Source: Pseudomonas yangonensis (GTDB lineage Bacteria > Pseudomonadota > Gammaproteobacteria > Pseudomonadales > Pseudomonadaceae). From it: DNA of 64,000 nt. The notes under the pieces are model-generated. The model did not search any database and was not told where the DNA came from. It was given only the letters and a program-made list of their open reading frames with translations. The stretch lies in the NCBI RefSeq assembly GCF_009932725.1, contig NZ_BLJU01000001.1, positions 62,001-126,000 on the forward strand. The letters run 5' to 3'. Of the stretch, positions 39,807 through 49,600 are shown piece after piece; the stretch's first letter is position 1, and every line of letters begins with the position of its first letter. The position numbers and the translations under genes are program-made.

Positions 39807-42800
39807 ATGGACATGAACCGTCGACAGTTCTTCAAGGTCTGCGGTGTAGGCCTTGGAGCATCGAGCCTGGCGGCTCTGGGAGTCGCGCCCCCGGAAGCCT
39901 TCGCCGACCAGGTGCGGCACTTCAAACTGACCAGCACCACGGAAACCCGCAACACCTGCCCCTACTGCTCGGTCGGGTGCGGCCTGATCCTCTACAGCCA
40001 GGGGGATGCGGCCAAGAACGTGGCGCAGAACATCATCCATATCGAGGGCGACGCCGACCATCCGGTCAACCGCGGCACCCTCTGTCCCAAGGGCGCAGGC
40101 CTGCTGGACTTCGTCCACAGCCCCAACCGCCTGAAGTATCCGCAAGTACGCGAAGCCGGCTCCAACGAGTGGAAGCGTATCGACTGGGACGAAGCGCTGG
40201 ATCGCATCGCCCGGCATGTGAAGGCCGACCGCGACGCCAATTTCATCGAGAAGAACGAGCAGGGCCAGACGGTCAACCGCTGGCTGAGCTCGGGCTTTCT
40301 GGCCGCCTCGGCATCGAGCAACGAGGCTGGCTACATCACCCACAAGGTGGTGCGTTCCCTTGGCATGCTGGGGTTCGATAACCAGGCACGTGTCTGACAT
40401 GGCCCGACGGTGGCAAGTCTTGCCCCGACGTTTGGCCGTGGAGCCATGACCAACCACTGGACCGACATCAAGAATGCCGATCTGGTGCTGATCATGGGCG
40501 GCAATGCCGCCGAGGCCCACCCCTGTGGCTTCAAATGGGTGACCGAAGCCAAGGCGCACAACAAGGCCAAGCTGGTGGTGGTCGATCCGCGCTTCACTCG
40601 CTCGGCTTCCGTGGCCGACTTCTATGCGCCGATCCGTACCGGTACCGATATCGCCTTCCTCGGTGGGTTGATCAACTACCTGCTGGAGAACGACAAGATC
40701 CAGCATGAGTACGTGCGCAACTACACCGACGTCAGCTTCGTGGTGCGCGAGGACTATGCCTTCGAAGACGGCATGTTCAGCGGCTACAACGCCGAGATGC
40801 GGCGCTACGACAAGAGCAGTTGGGGCTATGAGATCGGTGAAGACGGTTACGCCGTGGTCGATCCGACGCTCACCCACCCGCGCTGCGTGTTCAACCTGCT
40901 GAAGAAGCACTACAGCCGTTACACGCCGGATCTGGTCAGCAGCATCTGCGGCACACCCAAGGCGCAGATGCTGCAGGTGTGGGAAACCGTCGCCGAATGC
41001 TCGGCACCGGGCAAGGTCATGACCATCATGTATGCCCTGGGCTGGACCCAGCACTCGGTGGGTTCGCAGATGATCCGTACCGGCGCCATGCTGCAGTTGC
41101 TGCTGGGCAACATCGGCATGCCGGGTGGCGGCATGAATGCCCTGCGTGGTCACTCCAACATCCAGGGCCTGACGGACCTCGGCCTGCTCTCCAATCTGCT
41201 GCCGGGCTACCTCAGCCTGGCGCTGGACGCCGAGCAGGATTATGCCGCCTACATCGCCAGGCGCTCGCCCAAGCCGCTGCGGCCGGGGCAGTTGTCCTAC
41301 TGGCAGAACTACGAAAAGTTCCACGTCAGCCTGATGAAGGCCTGGTACGGCAAGAACGCCACGGCGGAGAACAACTGGGGCTTTGACTGGTTGCCCAAGC
41401 TGGATGTGCCCGGCTACGACGTGCTCAAGGTCTTCGACATGATGTACGAGGGCAAGGTCAACGGTTACTTCTGCCAGGGCTTCAATCCCATCGCCTCGTT
41501 CCCCGACAAGGCCAAGGTCAGCGCTGCGCTGGCCAAGCTCAAGTACCTGGTGATCATGGACCCGCTGGCCACCGAGACCTCGGAGTTCTGGCGCAATGCC
41601 GGCGAGTTCAACGACGTCGACACCGCCAGCATCCAGACCGAAGTGTTCCGCCTGCCCACCACCTGCTTCGCCGAGGAGGACGGCTCGCTGGTCAACAGCG
41701 GACGCTGGCTGCAGTGGCACTGGAAGGGCGCCGAACCGCCCGGCCAGGCACGCACCGACATCGCCATCATGGCCGGGCTGTTCCATCGCTTGCGCCAGGC
41801 CTACGCCACCGAGGGCGGGGCCTTCCCCGATCCGATCCTCAACCTCGACTGGTCGTACCTGAAACCGGACGAGCCCGGGCCGGACGAGATCGCCCGCGAG
41901 TTCAACGGCAAGGCTCTGGAAGATCTCCATGACCCGGCCACCGGGGCGTTGCAGGCCAAGGCCGGCGAGCAGCTCAGTGGTTTCGGCCTGCTGCGCGCGG
42001 ATGGCTCCACCGCCAGTGGTTGCTGGATCTTCTGCGGTTCGTGGACGGCGCAGGGTAACCAGATGGCGCGGCGCGACAACGCCGACCCCTACGGTATGGG
42101 CCAGACGCTTGGCTGGGCCTGGTCCTGGCCGGCCAACCGACGCATTCTCTACAACCGTGCCTCGGCCGACCCCAGCGGCAAGCCGTGGGACGTCGAGAAG
42201 AAGCGTCTGGTGTGGTGGAACGGCAAGGCCTGGGGCGGCACCGACGTGCCCGACTTCAAGGCCGACTCGCCGCCGGCCGAGGGCATGAACCCTTTCATCA
42301 TGAACCCTGAAGGGGTGGCGCGCCTGTTCGCCGTGGACAAGATGGCCGAAGGCCCATTCCCCGAGCACTACGAGCCGTTCGAGACGCCGATCGGGCGCAA
42401 CCCGATGCACCCGGACAATGCGCTGGCCATCAGCAACCCGGCGGCGCGGGTGTTCAAAGCCGATATGGCGATGCTGGGCAAGGCGGACGCCTTCCCCTAT
42501 GCCGCCACCACTTACCGCCTGACCGAGCACTTCCACTTCTGGACCAAGCACTGTCGGCTCAACGCCATTACCCAGCCCGAGCAGTTCGTCGAGATCGGCG
42601 AGGCGCTGGCCAGGGAGCTGGGCATCGTCGCCGGCGAGCGGGTCAAGGTGTCGTCCAACCGTGGCTATATCAAGGCGGTGGCGGTGGTGACCAAGCGCAT
42701 CAAGCCGCTGACCGTGGACGGCAAAACCGTGCATCAGATCGGCATCCCGCTGCACTGGGGCTTCGCCGGTGTGGCGCGCAACGGTTACCTGACCAACACC

Positions 42801-42878
42801 CTGACGCCCTTCGTCGGCGACGGCAACACGCAGACCCCGGAATTCAAGTCGTTCCTGGTCAACGTGGAAAAGGCATAG
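39807..42878 (+). CDS. fdnG: Formate dehydrogenase (N/O type) catalytic subunit, selenoprotein
   Basis: 1023 aa if the in-frame TGA at 40395-40397 is read as selenocysteine (residue 197, context [16 protein letters not shown], as in E. coli FdnG/FdoG). Tat signal with NRRQFFK at the N-terminus, a 4Fe-4S motif CPYCSVGCG...TLCPKG, then molybdopterin-bis-MGD domains. Oxidises formate on the periplasmic side and feeds electrons through FdnH and FdnI to quinone. An automatic caller splits it in two. GGGAG precedes the start; it is followed 10 nt later by fdnH. Confidence 0.97.
40395..40434 (+). promoter_or_regulatory. SECIS element of fdnG
   Basis: The RNA folds just after the UGA: GG/CC, bulged U, GGCA/UGCC, loop AGUCU (40409-40426). 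Counting the UGA's U as 1, the bulged U is at position 17 and the loop GU at 23-24, the positions reported as essential for SelB binding in E. coli fdhF. Confidence 0.88.
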
Positions 42879-42888
42879 GAGCAGCGCC

Positions 42889-43815
42889 ATGGCCTCACAA
42901 GACATCATCGCCCGCTCCGCCACCACCACGCCGATGCCCTCCGTACGGCAGGTCGGCGAGGTGGCCAAGCTCATCGACGTTTCCAAATGCATCGGCTGCA
43001 AGGCCTGTCAGGTGGCGTGCTCGGAATGGAACGACCTGCGTGACGACGTCGGTCAGAACCACGGCACCTACGACAACCCGACCGACCTCACCGCCAGCTC
43101 CTGGACGGTGATGCGCTTCACCGAGCACGAGGACGAAGCTGGCAAGCTGGAATGGCTGATCCGCAAGGATGGCTGCATGCACTGCGCCGAGCCCGGCTGC
43201 CTGGCGGCGTGCCCGAGCCCGGGCGCGATCATCCAGTACGCCAACGGCATCGTCGACTTCAATCAGGACAAGTGCATCGGCTGCGGCTATTGCATCACCG
43301 GTTGCCCGTTCAACATCCCACGCATCTCGCAGAAGGATCACAAGGCCTACAAGTGCAGCCTGTGTTCCGACCGCGTTGCCGTCGGTATGGAACCGGCCTG
43401 CGTGAAGACTTGCCCGACCGGCGCCATCGTCTTCGGCACCAAGGAGGCGATGAAGGAGCATGCCGATGGGCGCATTGCCGACTTGAAGTCACGCGGTTAC
43501 GACAACGCCGGTTTGTACGATCCTGATGGCGTCGGTGGTACCCACGTGATGTACGTACTGCATCACGCCGACCAGCCGTCGCTCTATGCCGGCCTGCCGA
43601 ACGAGCCGAGCATCAGCCCGCTGGTGTCGTTATGGAAGGGCGTGACCAAGCCGCTCGGTCTGCTGGCCATGGGCGCCACGGCGCTGATCGGGTTCTTCCA
43701 CTACATCCGCGTCGGGCGCAACCGCGTGGAGGAGGACGAGCCCGTGACCGGTGACACTGCCGTGCATCAGGTCGACCCAGCCGTGCACACCTATGATCCG
43801 AACCAGCGGCCGTAG
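42889..43815 (+). CDS. fdnH: Formate dehydrogenase iron-sulfur subunit
   Basis: 308 aa. Four ferredoxin-type cysteine clusters: [37 protein letters not shown], and CSLCSDR...CVKTCPTGA. One C-terminal membrane helix ([19 protein letters not shown]) anchors it at FdnI. Carries electrons from FdnG to haem b. AGGAG ahead of the start; in operon fdnGHI. Confidence 0.96.
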   Translation: MASQDIIARSATTTPMPSVRQVGEVAKLIDVSKCIGCKACQVACSEWNDLRDDVGQNHGTYDNPTDLTASSWTVMRFTEHEDEAGKLEWLIRKDGCMHCAEPGCLAACPSPGAIIQYANGIVDFNQDKCIGCGYCITGCPFNIPRISQKDHKAYKCSLCSDRVAVGMEPACVKTCPTGAIVFGTKEAMKEHADGRIADLKSRGYDNAGLYDPDGVGGTHVMYVLHHADQPSLYAGLPNEPSISPLVSLWKGVTKPLGLLAMGATALIGFFHYIRVGRNRVEEDEPVTGDTAVHQVDPAVHTYDPNQRP

Positions 43816-43824
43816 GAGACCAGC

Positions 43825-44457
43825 ATGAAACACGATATCCAACGCTACACGGCCGGCGAACGCAGCAACCACTGGGTGGTGGCGATCCTCTTCGTCCTCG
43901 CCGGCTTGTCCGGCCTGGCGCTGTTCCACCCGTCGATGTTCTGGCTCAGCAACCTGTTCGGCGGCGGGGTGTGGACGCGCATTCTGCATCCCTTCCTCGG
44001 CCTGGCCATGTTCCTGTTCTTCCTCTGGCTGGTGATGCGCTTCGCCGGGCACAACCGCCTCGAGGCGCGCGATCGCCAGTGGCTGGCGCAATGGCGTGAC
44101 GTGATCAGCAACCGTGAGGAGCGCCTGCCGCCGGTGGGGCGTTACAACGCGGGGCAAAAGCTGCTGTTCTGGGTATTGCTGCTGTGCATGCTGGTGTTGC
44201 TGGCCACAGGCATCGTCATGTGGCGCCAGTACTTCAGCCACCTGTTCGGTATCGAGCTGATCCGCCTGGCCTCGCTGCTGCACGCCGCGGCGGCCTGGGG
44301 CTTGATCATCTGCATCGTCGTGCACATCTACGCCGGCATCTGGGTCAAGGGCTCCATCGGCGCCATGCTCAATGGCTGGGTCAGCCGCGGCTGGGCGCGC
44401 AAGCACCATGCCGCCTGGTACGAGGAAGTCAGCAAAGACAGCCACAAGCGCCACTGA
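43825..44457 (+). CDS. fdnI: Formate dehydrogenase cytochrome b556 subunit
   Basis: 210 aa with four membrane helices and the haem-binding histidines expected for FdnI (ERSNHWVVAILFVLAGLSGL, a periplasmic-side HPFLG, and ICIVVHIYAGIWVKG in the last helix). Passes electrons to quinone. The start lies 10 nt after the fdnH stop and GGAG precedes it. Last gene of fdnGHI; a REP-rich region follows. Confidence 0.95.
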   Translation: MKHDIQRYTAGERSNHWVVAILFVLAGLSGLALFHPSMFWLSNLFGGGVWTRILHPFLGLAMFLFFLWLVMRFAGHNRLEARDRQWLAQWRDVISNREERLPPVGRYNAGQKLLFWVLLLCMLVLLATGIVMWRQYFSHLFGIELIRLASLLHAAAAWGLIICIVVHIYAGIWVKGSIGAMLNGWVSRGWARKHHAAWYEEVSKDSHKRH

Positions 44458-44468
44458 ATGATGACTGT

Positions 44469-44527
44469 ATCGCGGCTGAAGCCGCTCCTACGGGATGTCG
44501 TTTCATGTAGGAGCGGCTTCTGCCGCG
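44469..44527. repeat. Inverted REP pair after fdnI
   Basis: The inverted sequence CGCGGCTGAAGCCGCTCCTA (from 44471) and the forward GTAGGAGCGGCTTC (44507) form a long stem of about 20 bp with a 15-nt loop. This is the second REP type of the window (GTAGGAGCGGCTTCAGCCGC). It may end the fdnGHI transcript. Confidence 0.75.
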
Positions 44528-44950
44528 TAGCCAGATGCAATCCGGGGCGCGCTCTGCTTTTGTGGGAGGGGCTTTAGCCGCGACAGCCCACACCCGTAGG
44601 AGCGGCTTCAGCCGCGATAAAAGCTCGCCGCTAAAGCGCCTCCCACGCCACCGGGCTCCGCGTAGCCCGGATGTAATCTCGGGGCGCGCTCTGCTTTTGT
44701 GGGGGGCTTTAGCCGCGACAGCCCACACCCGTAGGAGCGGCTTCAACCGCGATAAAAGCTCGCCGCTAAAGCGCCTCCCACGCCACCGGGCTCCGCGTAG
44801 CCCAGATGCGATCCGGGGCGCGCTCTGCTTTTGTGGGAGGGGCTTTAGCCGCGACAGCCCATACCCGTAGGAGCGGCTTCAGCCGCGATCAACGCGCGCC
44901 ACTAAATCACCTCCCGCTGCAACCGTGCACACCGTCTCGTATCCAGATGC
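44526..44950. repeat. Tandem array of a 135-bp composite REP unit
   Basis: Two full units start at 44526 and 44661 (exact 135-bp period), a third starts at 44796, and a decayed remnant begins at 44938. Each unit holds a degenerate GTAGCCCGGATG REP, then GCTTTTGTGGGAGGGGCTTT, then the GTAGGAGCGGCTTCAGCCGC REP, then CTAAAGCGCCTCCCACG. No gene is supported here: ORFs on both strands are just the repeat read through. With the promoter zone below it fills the 604-bp gap fdnI-fdhE. Confidence 0.85.
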
Positions 44951-45007
44951 AATCCGCGACCACGCCCAGCCAACCTCAACTCTGCAACCGGCAAACCCCT
45001 CCAGCCT

Positions 45008-45017
45008 GGTCTAGGCT
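45008..45017 (+). promoter_or_regulatory. Motif GGTCTAGGCT shared by fdhE and fdnG leaders
   Basis: The same 10-mer occurs 45 bp ahead of fdhE and 59 bp ahead of fdnG (39739-39748), followed in both by a similar stretch (TTGATAACGA versus GATCACGA). TAGGCT may be a -10 box. Suggests a common promoter for the formate dehydrogenase structural and assembly operons. Confidence 0.4.
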
Positions 45018-45061
45018 GATCACGAGCCATATTCACGGGAGCAGTCCCTAAGGAGTCCTGC

Positions 45062-45994
45062 GTGTCAGGCCAGATTCTCGAGCCGGGGCAGATCGAAGCC
45101 GCGGCCAACATCCCGCCTTTTCTCCACCTGCCCGAGCCCGACCTGTTCGGCCGCCGCGCCCGGCGCCTGCGTAGCCTGGCGGCCGATCATCCGCTGGCGG
45201 CCTACCTGCTGTTGATGGCCGATCTGTGCGAGGCGCAGCAGCGTGTACTGGATGCGCCACCGCCCTTGCCCGGCCCATCGGCCGAAGCCCTGGCGCGCAG
45301 TTTCGAGCACCGCATGCCGCCGCTGGCATTCGACACCCTGGTACGCGGCGATGCCTGGCAGCCCGCCCTCGACGCCTTGCTGGCCGGGATCAAGGCCGAC
45401 GGTAATCCGTCGGTACGTGCCGCCCTGGCAGGCTTGCGCGAGGCCGATAGCGGCCAGCGCAAGGCCTGGGCCATTGCCTTGCTGGGTGGCCAGTTCGATC
45501 TGCTGCCGGCGGCGCTGGTGCCGTTTCTCGGCGCCGCCCTGCAGGTCGCCTTCAGCCACTGGCTGCTGGCACTGCCCAGCGAGCGGTTGGTGGAAACCTC
45601 CAGCCAGACCCTGTGCCCGGCCTGCGGCTCGCCAGCGGTGGCCGGCATGCTGCGCCATCGCGGCAAGTACGCCGGGCTGCGCTACCTGAGCTGCTCGCTG
45701 TGTGCCTGCGAATGGCACCACGTGCGGGTCAAGTGCAGCCATTGCGAATCCTCCAAGCACCTGGCCTACCTGTCGCTCGAGCGTGAGGGCGTGGCGCCCG
45801 AGCGCGCGGCGATCCGCGCCGAGACCTGCCCGAGCTGCCAGAGCTACCTGAAACAGTGCTATCTGGAGTTCGACGATCAGGCCGATGCTGTCGCCGATGA
45901 TCTGGCCAGTCTCGATCTGGACATGCGCCTGAGTGAGGAGGGACACCTGCGCCGGGCGCCGAACCTGCTGCTGGCACCCGGCAGTTCCGACTGA
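45062..45994 (+). CDS. fdhE: Formate dehydrogenase accessory protein
   Basis: 310 aa from a GTG start preceded by AAGGAG. FdhE helps mature or activate Tat-exported formate dehydrogenases. The rubredoxin-like zinc/iron-binding cysteine pairs are visible: [27 protein letters not shown] and [12 protein letters not shown]. The 8-residue linker region and C-terminus ([10 protein letters not shown]) match the family. Head of the fdhE-selA-selB cluster. Confidence 0.95.
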   Translation: MSGQILEPGQIEAAANIPPFLHLPEPDLFGRRARRLRSLAADHPLAAYLLLMADLCEAQQRVLDAPPPLPGPSAEALARSFEHRMPPLAFDTLVRGDAWQPALDALLAGIKADGNPSVRAALAGLREADSGQRKAWAIALLGGQFDLLPAALVPFLGAALQVAFSHWLLALPSERLVETSSQTLCPACGSPAVAGMLRHRGKYAGLRYLSCSLCACEWHHVRVKCSHCESSKHLAYLSLEREGVAPERAAIRAETCPSCQSYLKQCYLEFDDQADAVADDLASLDLDMRLSEEGHLRRAPNLLLAPGSSD

Positions 45995-46005
45995 GGGCGA
46001 TGACG

Positions 46006-47418
46006 ATGAATGCCAATGCTGCCCGTCTTCCTTCCATTGACCGCCTGCTGCGTTGCGAAAGCGTGGCGCCCCTGCAGCAGCGCTACGGTCGCGATGCCTT
46101 GCTGGCCATCTTGCGTGATCTGCTTGATGAGTTGCGCGAACCCGCCCGCAGCGGCCAACTTGCCGCCGTGGAGCTCAGCGAGGCGGTGCTCGCCGGTCGT
46201 GCCGGCGAACGCCTGGCCGCACGCCACGCCAGTCGTGTATGCCGTGTGTTCAACCTGACGGGCACGGTGCTGCACACAAACCTCGGGCGCGCCCTGTTGC
46301 CGGAGGAGGCCATCGACGCCATCACCCAGGCTGCACGCTACCCCCTCAACCTGGAATTCGATCTGGCCAGCGGCAAGCGCGGCGACCGCGACGACCTGAT
46401 CATCGGCCTGATCCGCGAGCTGACCGGCGCAGAGGCGGTCACCGTGGTCAACAACAACGCCGCGGCTGTTCTGCTGGCGCTCAACAGCCTGGGTGCGCGC
46501 AAGGAGGGCATCATCTCCCGTGGCGAGCTGATCGAGATCGGCGGCGCCTTCCGCATCCCCGACATCATGGCCCGTGCCGGGGTCAAGCTGGTCGAGGTCG
46601 GCACCACCAACCGCACTCACGCCAAGGACTACGAGGCCGCCATCGGCCCGCGTTCGGGCCTGCTGATGCGCGTGCACACCAGCAACTACAGCGTGCAGGG
46701 CTTCACCGCCAGCGTCGCCACCCGCGATCTGGCCGCCATCGCCCACGCTCACGGCCTGCCGCTGCTGGAGGACCTTGGCAGCGGCAGCCTGGTCGATCTT
46801 TCGCGCTGGGGCCTGCCCAAGGAACCCACGGTGCAGGAAGCGCTGCGCGACGGCGCGGATATCGTCACCTTCAGCGGCGACAAGCTGCTCGGCGGCCCGC
46901 AGGCCGGCATCATCCTCGGCAGCAAGGAGCTGATCGGGCGTATCAAGAAGAACCCGCTCAAGCGCGCCCTGCGCGTGGACAAGCTGACCCTCGCCGCGCT
47001 GGAAGCGGTGCTCGGCCTGTACCGCGACCCGGATCGCCTCGGCGAGCGCCTCACCAGCCTGCGCCTGCTCAGCCGTCCGCAGGCGGATATCCGCGCCCAG
47101 GCCGAGCGTGTCGCTCCGACAATGGCCACAAGCCTTGGCGAACACTGGCAGGTCAGCGTGGAAAATGCTCTGGGCATGATCGGCAGCGGCGCGCAGCCGG
47201 TGGCGCGCCTGCCCAGTGCGGCGCTGTGCATCCGGCCGCAGACCTCAAAACGCCTGCGTGGTCGTGCGTTGCGCGAACTGGAAGGGCAGTTGCGCGAGCT
47301 GCCGATCCCGGTGATCGGCCGCATCGATGACGACGCCCTGTGGCTCGACCTGCGCCAGCTCGACGATGAACCCGCCTTCGTCTCACAGCTGGCGCAGCTG
47401 CGCGAGGCGCAGGCGTGA
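46006..47418 (+). CDS. selA: L-seryl-tRNA(Sec) selenium transferase
   Basis: 470 aa from the ATG at 46006, best spaced from GAGGG; an ATG at 46000 adds two residues. Converts Ser-tRNA(Sec) to Sec-tRNA(Sec) with selenophosphate. PLP fold with [55 protein letters not shown] and the PLP lysine in [13 protein letters not shown] (about Lys293). The stop overlaps the selB start (GTGA). Confidence 0.97.
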   Translation: MNANAARLPSIDRLLRCESVAPLQQRYGRDALLAILRDLLDELREPARSGQLAAVELSEAVLAGRAGERLAARHASRVCRVFNLTGTVLHTNLGRALLPEEAIDAITQAARYPLNLEFDLASGKRGDRDDLIIGLIRELTGAEAVTVVNNNAAAVLLALNSLGARKEGIISRGELIEIGGAFRIPDIMARAGVKLVEVGTTNRTHAKDYEAAIGPRSGLLMRVHTSNYSVQGFTASVATRDLAAIAHAHGLPLLEDLGSGSLVDLSRWGLPKEPTVQEALRDGADIVTFSGDKLLGGPQAGIILGSKELIGRIKKNPLKRALRVDKLTLAALEAVLGLYRDPDRLGERLTSLRLLSRPQADIRAQAERVAPTMATSLGEHWQVSVENALGMIGSGAQPVARLPSAALCIRPQTSKRLRGRALRELEGQLRELPIPVIGRIDDDALWLDLRQLDDEPAFVSQLAQLREAQA

Positions 47419-49391
47419 TCGTCGGCACCGCCGGCCATATCGACCATGGCAAGACCGCGCTGCTGCAGGCGCTGACTGGCCAGCAGGGCGACCGCCGCCC
47501 GGCCGAGCGCGCCCGTGGCATCACCATCGACCTGGGTTACCTCTACGCCGACTTGGGCGACGGCCAGCTCACCGGCTTTATCGACGTGCCTGGGCACGAA
47601 CGCTTCGTCCACAACATGCTCGCTGGCGCCAGTGGCATCGACCTGCTGTTGCTGGTGGTGGCCGCCGACGACGGGGTGATGCCGCAGACCCGCGAACACC
47701 TGGCGATAGCCGAGCTGTTGGGCATCCGTCAGGCGCTCGTCGCCGTGACCAAGATCGACCGGGTCGATGCCGCGCGTGTGCAACAGGTGCACGAGCAGGT
47801 GGAAAACCTGCTCGCCCCCGGGCCGCTGGCGGGCGCCGAACTGCTGGCGGTGGACAGCCTCAGCGGGCGAGGCGTCGAACTCCTGCGCGAACGCCTGCTG
47901 GTCATCTCTGCAGTGCACCAAACGCGCGCCAGCCAGGGGCATTTTCGTCTGCCCATTGACCGCGCCTTCAGCGTCGAGGGCACTGGCGTAGTGGTGACCG
48001 GCACCGCCTTTGCCGGCCGTGTGGCGCTGGGCGATGAACTGCTGCTAAGTCCATCCGGGCGCCGTGTGCGCGTGCGTGGCCTGCACGCGCAGAATCGCCA
48101 GGCCGACTGCGCCGTCGCCGGCCAGCGAGTGGCGCTGAACCTGGCCGGCGAGCGGCTGGCGGTCGAGCAACTGCACCGAGGCGACTGGCTGCTGGCGCCG
48201 GCCTTGCTGGCGCCGACTACCCGGCTGGATATCCAACTGCAGCTGCTGGCCTCGGAGTCGCGGGCTTTGGCGCACTGGACGCCGGTGCACGTGCACCTGG
48301 GCGCGCAGGATGTCACCGGACGCATCGCCCTGCTCGACACCGACAGCCTGGCGCCCGGGCAGCATTGCCTGGCGCAGTTGCTGCTAAACGCCCCGGCGCA
48401 TGCCGTGCACGGCGATACCCTGGTGCTGCGCGACCAGTCGGCGCAACGCACGCTGGGTGGCGGCCGTGTGCTCGATCCCTTCGCCCCGGCCCGCGGCCGC
48501 CGTGCGCCGCAACGTTTGCGGCAATTGCAGGCCCTGCAGGGCGCCAGCCTGGAACAGGCCCTGCCGGTGCTGTTGCAGTCGGCCGATAACGGCCTCGATC
48601 CCGCCCTGCTGGAGCGGCAGTTCAATCGTCCGCGTGAGAGCTGGGCACTGCCGGACGGGGCGTGCGAACTGGCAACCCGTCAGGGCACGCGACTGTTCGA
48701 TGCGGCGCATCTGCAGACGCTGCGCGACGCCTTGATCGAGGGTCTGCGCCGTTTCCATGATGAATCGCCGGACGAACTCGGCCCCGACCGCGACCGCCTG
48801 CGCCGTTATGCCCTGAGCGAACTGGAGCGCTCGGTATTCATCGCATTGCTCGATGAGGCTCTGGCAGACGGGAGCATCGCCAGCAGCGGCCCCTGGCTGC
48901 ACCTGCCGGACCACCGCGTGCAGCTCAGCCCGGACGACGAAGCCCTGCGCGAACGACTCTGGCCACTGCTGCTCGATGGCGGCTTCGACCCACCCTGGGT
49001 TCGTGACCTGGCTGGCGCCGTGCAACGGGACGAGGCATCCGTGCGCCTGCTGCTGCGAAAACTGGCGCGCCTGGGCCTGTTGCATCAGGTGGTCCGCGAC
49101 CTGTTCTATCCCGAGCAAACCCTGCGCAGTCTCGCCGCCCATGCGCTGGAACTGGTGGGGCAGCATGGCAGTCTGCGTGTGGTCGATTGGCGAGACCGTA
49201 TCGGCATCGGCCGCAAGCGTGCCATCCAGCTCCTGGAGTACTTCGACCGCATCGGCTTCACCCGTCGCCTGGCCAACGAGCGGCGTATCCGTAGCGACTC
49301 GGCGCTGGCGATTCAGCTTGTGGGAAACCAGCAGGAGGGTACTGCAAGCAACCCGGTCGGCGAACGGCCGGTGCATCCGCCGCACTCTTAG
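47415..49391 (+). CDS. selB: Selenocysteine-specific elongation factor
   Basis: 658 aa, GTG start overlapping selA by 4 nt. EF-Tu-like GTPase: G1 GHIDHGKT (7-14), switch [12 protein letters not shown]3 [13 protein letters not shown]4 TKID. The C-terminal third carries the winged-helix domains that bind SECIS RNA (for example REYALSE-type helices and [21 protein letters not shown]). It delivers Sec-tRNA to UGA in fdnG. The tRNA it carries, selC, is 79 bp downstream. Confidence 0.97.
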   Translation: MIVGTAGHIDHGKTALLQALTGQQGDRRPAERARGITIDLGYLYADLGDGQLTGFIDVPGHERFVHNMLAGASGIDLLLLVVAADDGVMPQTREHLAIAELLGIRQALVAVTKIDRVDAARVQQVHEQVENLLAPGPLAGAELLAVDSLSGRGVELLRERLLVISAVHQTRASQGHFRLPIDRAFSVEGTGVVVTGTAFAGRVALGDELLLSPSGRRVRVRGLHAQNRQADCAVAGQRVALNLAGERLAVEQLHRGDWLLAPALLAPTTRLDIQLQLLASESRALAHWTPVHVHLGAQDVTGRIALLDTDSLAPGQHCLAQLLLNAPAHAVHGDTLVLRDQSAQRTLGGGRVLDPFAPARGRRAPQRLRQLQALQGASLEQALPVLLQSADNGLDPALLERQFNRPRESWALPDGACELATRQGTRLFDAAHLQTLRDALIEGLRRFHDESPDELGPDRDRLRRYALSELERSVFIALLDEALADGSIASSGPWLHLPDHRVQLSPDDEALRERLWPLLLDGGFDPPWVRDLAGAVQRDEASVRLLLRKLARLGLLHQVVRDLFYPEQTLRSLAAHALELVGQHGSLRVVDWRDRIGIGRKRAIQLLEYFDRIGFTRRLANERRIRSDSALAIQLVGNQQEGTASNPVGERPVHPPHS

Positions 49392-49392
49392 A

Positions 49393-49421
49393 TTGACGAC
49401 TAGCGGTAGCCATGGGCTAAC
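49393..49421 (+). promoter_or_regulatory. Possible promoter of selC
   Basis: TTGACG (49393) and a weak GCTAAC (49416) with a 17-bp spacer, starting 2 bp past the selB stop and 50 bp before the mature tRNA 5' end. The -10 is poor, so read-through from selB is also possible. Confidence 0.35.
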
Positions 49422-49470
49422 CTGCACAACCAACGCAACGGCTGCCGAGCGACCGGCAGCCACCGAACAG

Positions 49471-49566
49471 GGAAGGCAATCACGCCCGGTGGCGTGGCCG
49501 GGCTTCAAACCCGGTGGGGGACGGCATCCGTTCCTGGGTGAGTTCGACTCTCACTGCCTTCCGCCA
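49471..49566 (+). tRNA. selC: tRNA-Sec (anticodon TCA)
   Basis: 96 nt, with an 8-bp acceptor stem (GGAAGGCA/TGCCTTCC), discriminator G and encoded CCA. The anticodon stem CCGGG/CCCGG closes the 7-nt loop CTTCAAA with TCA at 49505-49507; the long variable arm (GGGGGACGGCATCCGTTCCT region) and T arm GGTGAGTTCGACTCTCACT are clear. Decodes the fdnG UGA. The 3' end is the attachment site of the prophage, which regenerates an intact gene. Confidence 0.96.
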
Positions 49567-49571
49567 ATCAC
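49543..49571 (+). repeat. attL (29-bp direct repeat inside selC)
   Basis: Starts TTCGACTCTCACTGCC in the T loop and runs through CCA plus 5 bp. Identical to 61540-61568; flanking bases differ on both sides, so the core is 29 bp. Confidence 0.93.
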
Positions 49572-49600
49572 TCCTCTAGAAGCCCCGAACGACGCGGGTT

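Noticed and set aside
40410..42878. fdnG as a pseudogene broken by a stop codon
   Set aside because: The TGA is at the known Sec position, is followed by a SECIS, and selA, selB, selC are present.
39783..43001. 1072-aa open frame antisense to fdnG
   Set aside because: Typical GC-rich shadow without protein-like motifs; fdnG on the other strand is certain.
44429..44870. ORFs of about 105-111 aa on both strands after fdnI
   Set aside because: They are the 135-bp repeat unit read through; the period is a multiple of three, which keeps any frame open.
44526..44950. CRISPR array
   Set aside because: Period of 135 bp, no unique spacers of uniform size, units consist of REP elements.
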